Assembly: GCA_945876285.1 (NCBI GenBank)
Contig: CAMCNO010000012.1
Coordinates: 1-64,000, forward strand
Direction of reading: 5' to 3'
DNA length: 64,000 bases
DNA from: an uncultured Clostridia bacterium
GTDB taxonomy: Bacteria; Bacillota; Clostridia; Oscillospirales; Oscillospiraceae
Under the pieces are notes generated by a model, which saw nothing but the letters and a program-made list of their open reading frames with translations, was not told the DNA's origin and made no database searches. Position 1 is the stretch's first letter. Each line of letters begins with the position of its first letter. Below, in pieces: positions 61,251-64,000 of this stretch. Both the position numbers and the translations under genes were made by a program.

Positions 61251-63038
61251 TTATGCCTCTCCGTCCTCCCGGACGTCCCGCTTTTTCACCACCGCATACG
61301 CGTAGGTGGAGATCAGGGGGAACTCCGCGCAGGAGATGCGGATCTCAAAGACGCCCTCCCGCCCGGGGGCGGTATAGATGCCGTCGGAGGAAATCTCACC
61401 AGAATCCTTCTCCGTCAGCTCATAGGTCAGCGTGCAAGGCTCCATATTGTTGAAGCGCACATTAAAGAAGTGGCTCTCCCGGGTGGCCAGCACGACCGTG
61501 GGCTGTACCGCCGCGATGCTCTTGCCGGACAGCTTCTGGAGCTTGCTCTCCTCGCCGCTGCCGGGCAGGGATACAGCCACCCAGCGCAGGGGCAGCACAA
61601 CCTGGTTGCTGTCCTCCAGGAGCTTCGCAGCCACCACGAAACTGCCCCGGTCGTTCATCACCTTCACTGCCGTCTCGGCTGCCACCGTAGGCGCCTGCTC
61701 CTGAGAGAACAGACTCACATTTCCATAGATGGTATTGCGGGCGGAGGTCCCCAGCCTGGGATCATCCGCAAGATACTCCGCGCCCACGGATACGAATACT
61801 GTCCCTGCACCAAGGCCGTGAACGATCTCATCGGAATAGGCCACCTGGCCCCGGCGCATATTGGCGCCCAGAGGAATCTCGCAGACGCCTGTGGCATAAA
61901 TAGGCTCTACCCGGCGCTCCGCCGGAGATGCCGCGCTCTGGACAGCCGGGCTTTCGGCAGCCACTGCGGATGCCGGACGGAACCATTCCTCCAGCTCCTG
62001 CCGCAGGGCAGCGGAAGCTGTCGTCCGTATGTACTGCCGCACGCCGGTGGTGCGGATCTCTTCGATCAGGTAGGCGTTGCGGGTACGCTGGAGGGAGATT
62101 TCCGCCAGGGGTACATAGTCCTGTCCACCCACAGCATTGCGCATCTCCAGACTGGCAGATGATGCCGCCTGGTCCACAATCTGCGCCGCCGTAGCCTCTG
62201 CCACAGCCACCCGCAGCGCAAAGTTCTCTCTGGTGGACCGCTCTTCTCCGCCCACCCGGATCTGGATGCTCTGGCTGTCCGCCAGCAGCACAGATTCCGG
62301 TGCAGGGACGGACTGGGCTCTGAGATACCGGGTCAGCACAGCCTCTTCCTCTGGGCAGAGGTCCAACAGTTCCAGGAGCATCTCATGGCTGCCGTTTTCA
62401 TCGGTAAACGCCGGCGTCTGCACGGCGGCTTTCAGCGTTAAGGGTTCCGCAGTGTCCCGCAGGCGGCGGACTGTGACCTGCAGCCGCACCGACGCTCCGC
62501 AGGGGCTCTGGGCCGGCATGGCACAGGTAACGGCATAATCCTCATCCTCGTACAGCACCGCCGTTGCCAGGAACTCCGGCTCCGGAGGGCAAACCGGCGG
62601 CAGAGACTCACTGTCCCGCAGAACGAGCTGCCAGCCCTCCCGGACACGGTTGCACTCGTAGCTCTCTCCGCTCTCCTGTCCCCGAACGGTGTAAACTGGG
62701 TGGACATCCTCCTCCTGATACTGCAGGCACAGGGTAGCCCGCTCCGTCTCCAGGCCCTCGAAGCCCTCCACCGCCGACAGCTTCCGCACCACAGGGCTCT
62801 CCACGGCGATCTCCCGGCCGCAGCCGTCCACAGCCACGCCGGAATCCACCATGATGGAAAGGTCATCCAGGCTGAATACGCCCAGACCGCAGACGATGCC
62901 GCTGCCGAACATCATCTCGTTGAGGAAACGGCGCTTATGATTGTTGTAGGTCTGTTCCGCCTGAAAATCAGCGGAGGTCAGCAGTTTTCCGACATAATAG
63001 CGATTACGCTCAAAGGGCAGCAGCTGGTTGTTTTCCAT
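61251..63038 (-). CDS. CIS-cluster protein of the 'FERNRYxxGKLLT' type, probable baseplate/accessory component
   Basis: MENNQLLPFERNRYYVGKLLTSADFQAEQTYNNHKRRFLNEMMFGSGIVCGLGV. Confidence 0.65.
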   Translation of the reverse strand: MENNQLLPFERNRYYVGKLLTSADFQAEQTYNNHKRRFLNEMMFGSGIVCGLGVFSLDDLSIMVDSGVAVDGCGREIAVESPVVRKLSAVEGFEGLETERATLCLQYQEEDVHPVYTVRGQESGESYECNRVREGWQLVLRDSESLPPVCPPEPEFLATAVLYEDEDYAVTCAMPAQSPCGASVRLQVTVRRLRDTAEPLTLKAAVQTPAFTDENGSHEMLLELLDLCPEEEAVLTRYLRAQSVPAPESVLLADSQSIQIRVGGEERSTRENFALRVAVAEATAAQIVDQAASSASLEMRNAVGGQDYVPLAEISLQRTRNAYLIEEIRTTGVRQYIRTTASAALRQELEEWFRPASAVAAESPAVQSAASPAERRVEPIYATGVCEIPLGANMRRGQVAYSDEIVHGLGAGTVFVSVGAEYLADDPRLGTSARNTIYGNVSLFSQEQAPTVAAETAVKVMNDRGSFVVAAKLLEDSNQVVLPLRWVAVSLPGSGEESKLQKLSGKSIAAVQPTVVLATRESHFFNVRFNNMEPCTLTYELTEKDSGEISSDGIYTAPGREGVFEIRISCAEFPLISTYAYAVVKKRDVREDGEA

Positions 63039-63131
63039 AAAAGCACCATCCTTACATCGTCGCCGGCCTTGGCCTGCGGTCATATGGGAAAGGCGGCGTA
63101 CCGCGCTTTCAAATCATTCCTTTTCGACAAC

Positions 63132-63137
63132 ATTATA
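63132..63137 (-). promoter_or_regulatory. Candidate -10 element (TATAAT) upstream of the minus-strand CIS operon
   Basis: attata on plus strand; no convincing -35 seen. Confidence 0.35.
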
Positions 63138-63380
63138 CCATCCTCCGCCGTTTTTTTCCTAAAGGTTTGCTAAAAAATACGGTGCCGGACGGAGCGGATT
63201 CAGCCAGCCGAAAAGATCCTCCAGATAGGCTGAGCAAATTTTTAAAAGCTCGGAAACCTTCTGAAAACCGCCGGTTTAAAGGATGCAGGTCATCCTCCCC
63301 TTTTTGGAGCCCCGCACGCACGACTCTTCCCTCCGCAAAATTTCAGGGCGGATGGACAGGCTGCAGAAGCTTTTCCGCCC

Positions 63381-63409
63381 TTGCGCCCTTTTCCGAGATG
63401 GAGTATAAT
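63381..63409 (+). promoter_or_regulatory. Sigma-70/SigA-type promoter for the gene at 63505
   Basis: TTGCGC (63381-63386), 17-nt spacer, TATAAT (63404-63409). Confidence 0.6.
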
Positions 63410-63504
63410 GAAACAAAATTGTGGTGCAATTTGGGAAGATAGAGCAGATCGGCCGTGTTTCCTGCGAAAAGCAGATCACCTTAGTGGAAAGGGAGTTGTT
63501 TGAA

Positions 63505-64000
63505 ATGTGTAAGCCAGGGCAGAATGGCAACCAGACTTATGCGGATAAAACAAAACAACAAAATATCGTAGTGGAGGAGCACCAGCAGCCTCAGCAGGAT
63601 ATGATGGCCCCGCAGCACGATATTGCTGAGAATCGGCAGGTAGAAAGAGTCTCTCCATACGCGCGCTTTATCCATACGCTCAAGCCGCTTCCGCCGCTGC
63701 CTGTGGCGGGAGGGGCCGCTCCTCAGGAGGAGAAAGTGGGCCACAAGGAGAAAAAGCGGCGAAAGAAAGCCTACGAGAATCTTGGTAAGGAAAACCGTCT
63801 GCTGCGGGAAAACGAAGTGAAGGCTCTGCCCCAGTTCCAAACCAAGGAACGGTGGGATAAATGGGCCGGGGAGACACTTCCCCACTCCAAGCTCACCCGG
63901 GAACAGACCCTGAAGCAGGTCCTGAACGATAAGGACTACTCCAACTTTGAAAATCTGGACTTGGTCATGCGCAATCTGGTTGCCAGCAACGCGCTGCTCA
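63505..64000 (+). CDS. 5' part of a lysine/glutamine-rich unknown protein, cargo-like, runs off window
   Basis: Open frame to window end: MCKPGQNGNQTYADKTKQQNIVVEEHQQPQQ...KVGHKEKKRRKKAYENLGKENRLLRENEVKALPQFQTKERWDKWAGETL; RBS aaaggga and promoter upstream. Confidence 0.65.
   Translation, partial: MCKPGQNGNQTYADKTKQQNIVVEEHQQPQQDMMAPQHDIAENRQVERVSPYARFIHTLKPLPPLPVAGGAAPQEEKVGHKEKKRRKKAYENLGKENRLLRENEVKALPQFQTKERWDKWAGETLPHSKLTREQTLKQVLNDKDYSNFENLDLVMRNLVASNALL

Noticed and set aside
30804-63083. Classical type VI secretion system
   Set aside because: No TssJ/L/M membrane complex, TssB/C split sheath or ClpV recognised; single-chain sheath and DUF4255 fit eCIS-type systems
1-64000. CRISPR array
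   Set aside because: No regularly spaced direct repeats with unique spacers; the only tandem repeat is the in-frame Gly-Thr coding repeat at 52.8 kb

Overview
GC-rich Clostridia-like (probably Oscillospiraceae-type) chromosomal window dominated by a roughly 52 kb contractile injection system (CIS) locus, about 11.1 kb to beyond 64 kb. The left edge (1-11.1 kb) holds: the end of a sugar-type ABC ATPase gene; a DtxR/MntR regulator; two inverted tRNA-Ala(GGC) copies flanking a damaged 2-oxoacid dehydrogenase operon (E2 and E1-beta intact, E1-alpha and a divergent GntR gene both 5'-truncated at one junction); and a four-gene partner-switching operon (MATE-HATPase fusion, GNAT, PP2C/SpoIIE phosphatase, RsbW-like kinase). 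A plus-strand operon (11.1-25.8 kb) encodes a 744-aa unknown, an AAA+ ATPase and five cargo-like proteins: a PPPDE/DeSI-like putative cysteine peptidase, three paralogues with a PI3/4K/HipA-like kinase signature, and a DUF4157 protein with a distinct C-terminus. All five cargos share a short linker motif, QGGL(L/R)xWF(R/K)xxF(S/G)(K/R). The convergent minus-strand locus (63 to 26 kb) encodes sheath, tube, spike, hub, gp25, two J-like baseplate proteins, gpI, a PAAR-like protein, a DUF4255 cap, a 1004-aa tube-domain/coiled-coil fusion and a second AAA+ ATPase. It also encodes an unusual envelope/regulatory module: a TolC-like protein, a MORN protein, a HAMP plus degenerate nucleotide-cyclase-like protein, and other membrane proteins. 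All family assignments are by eye from motifs; no searches were run.
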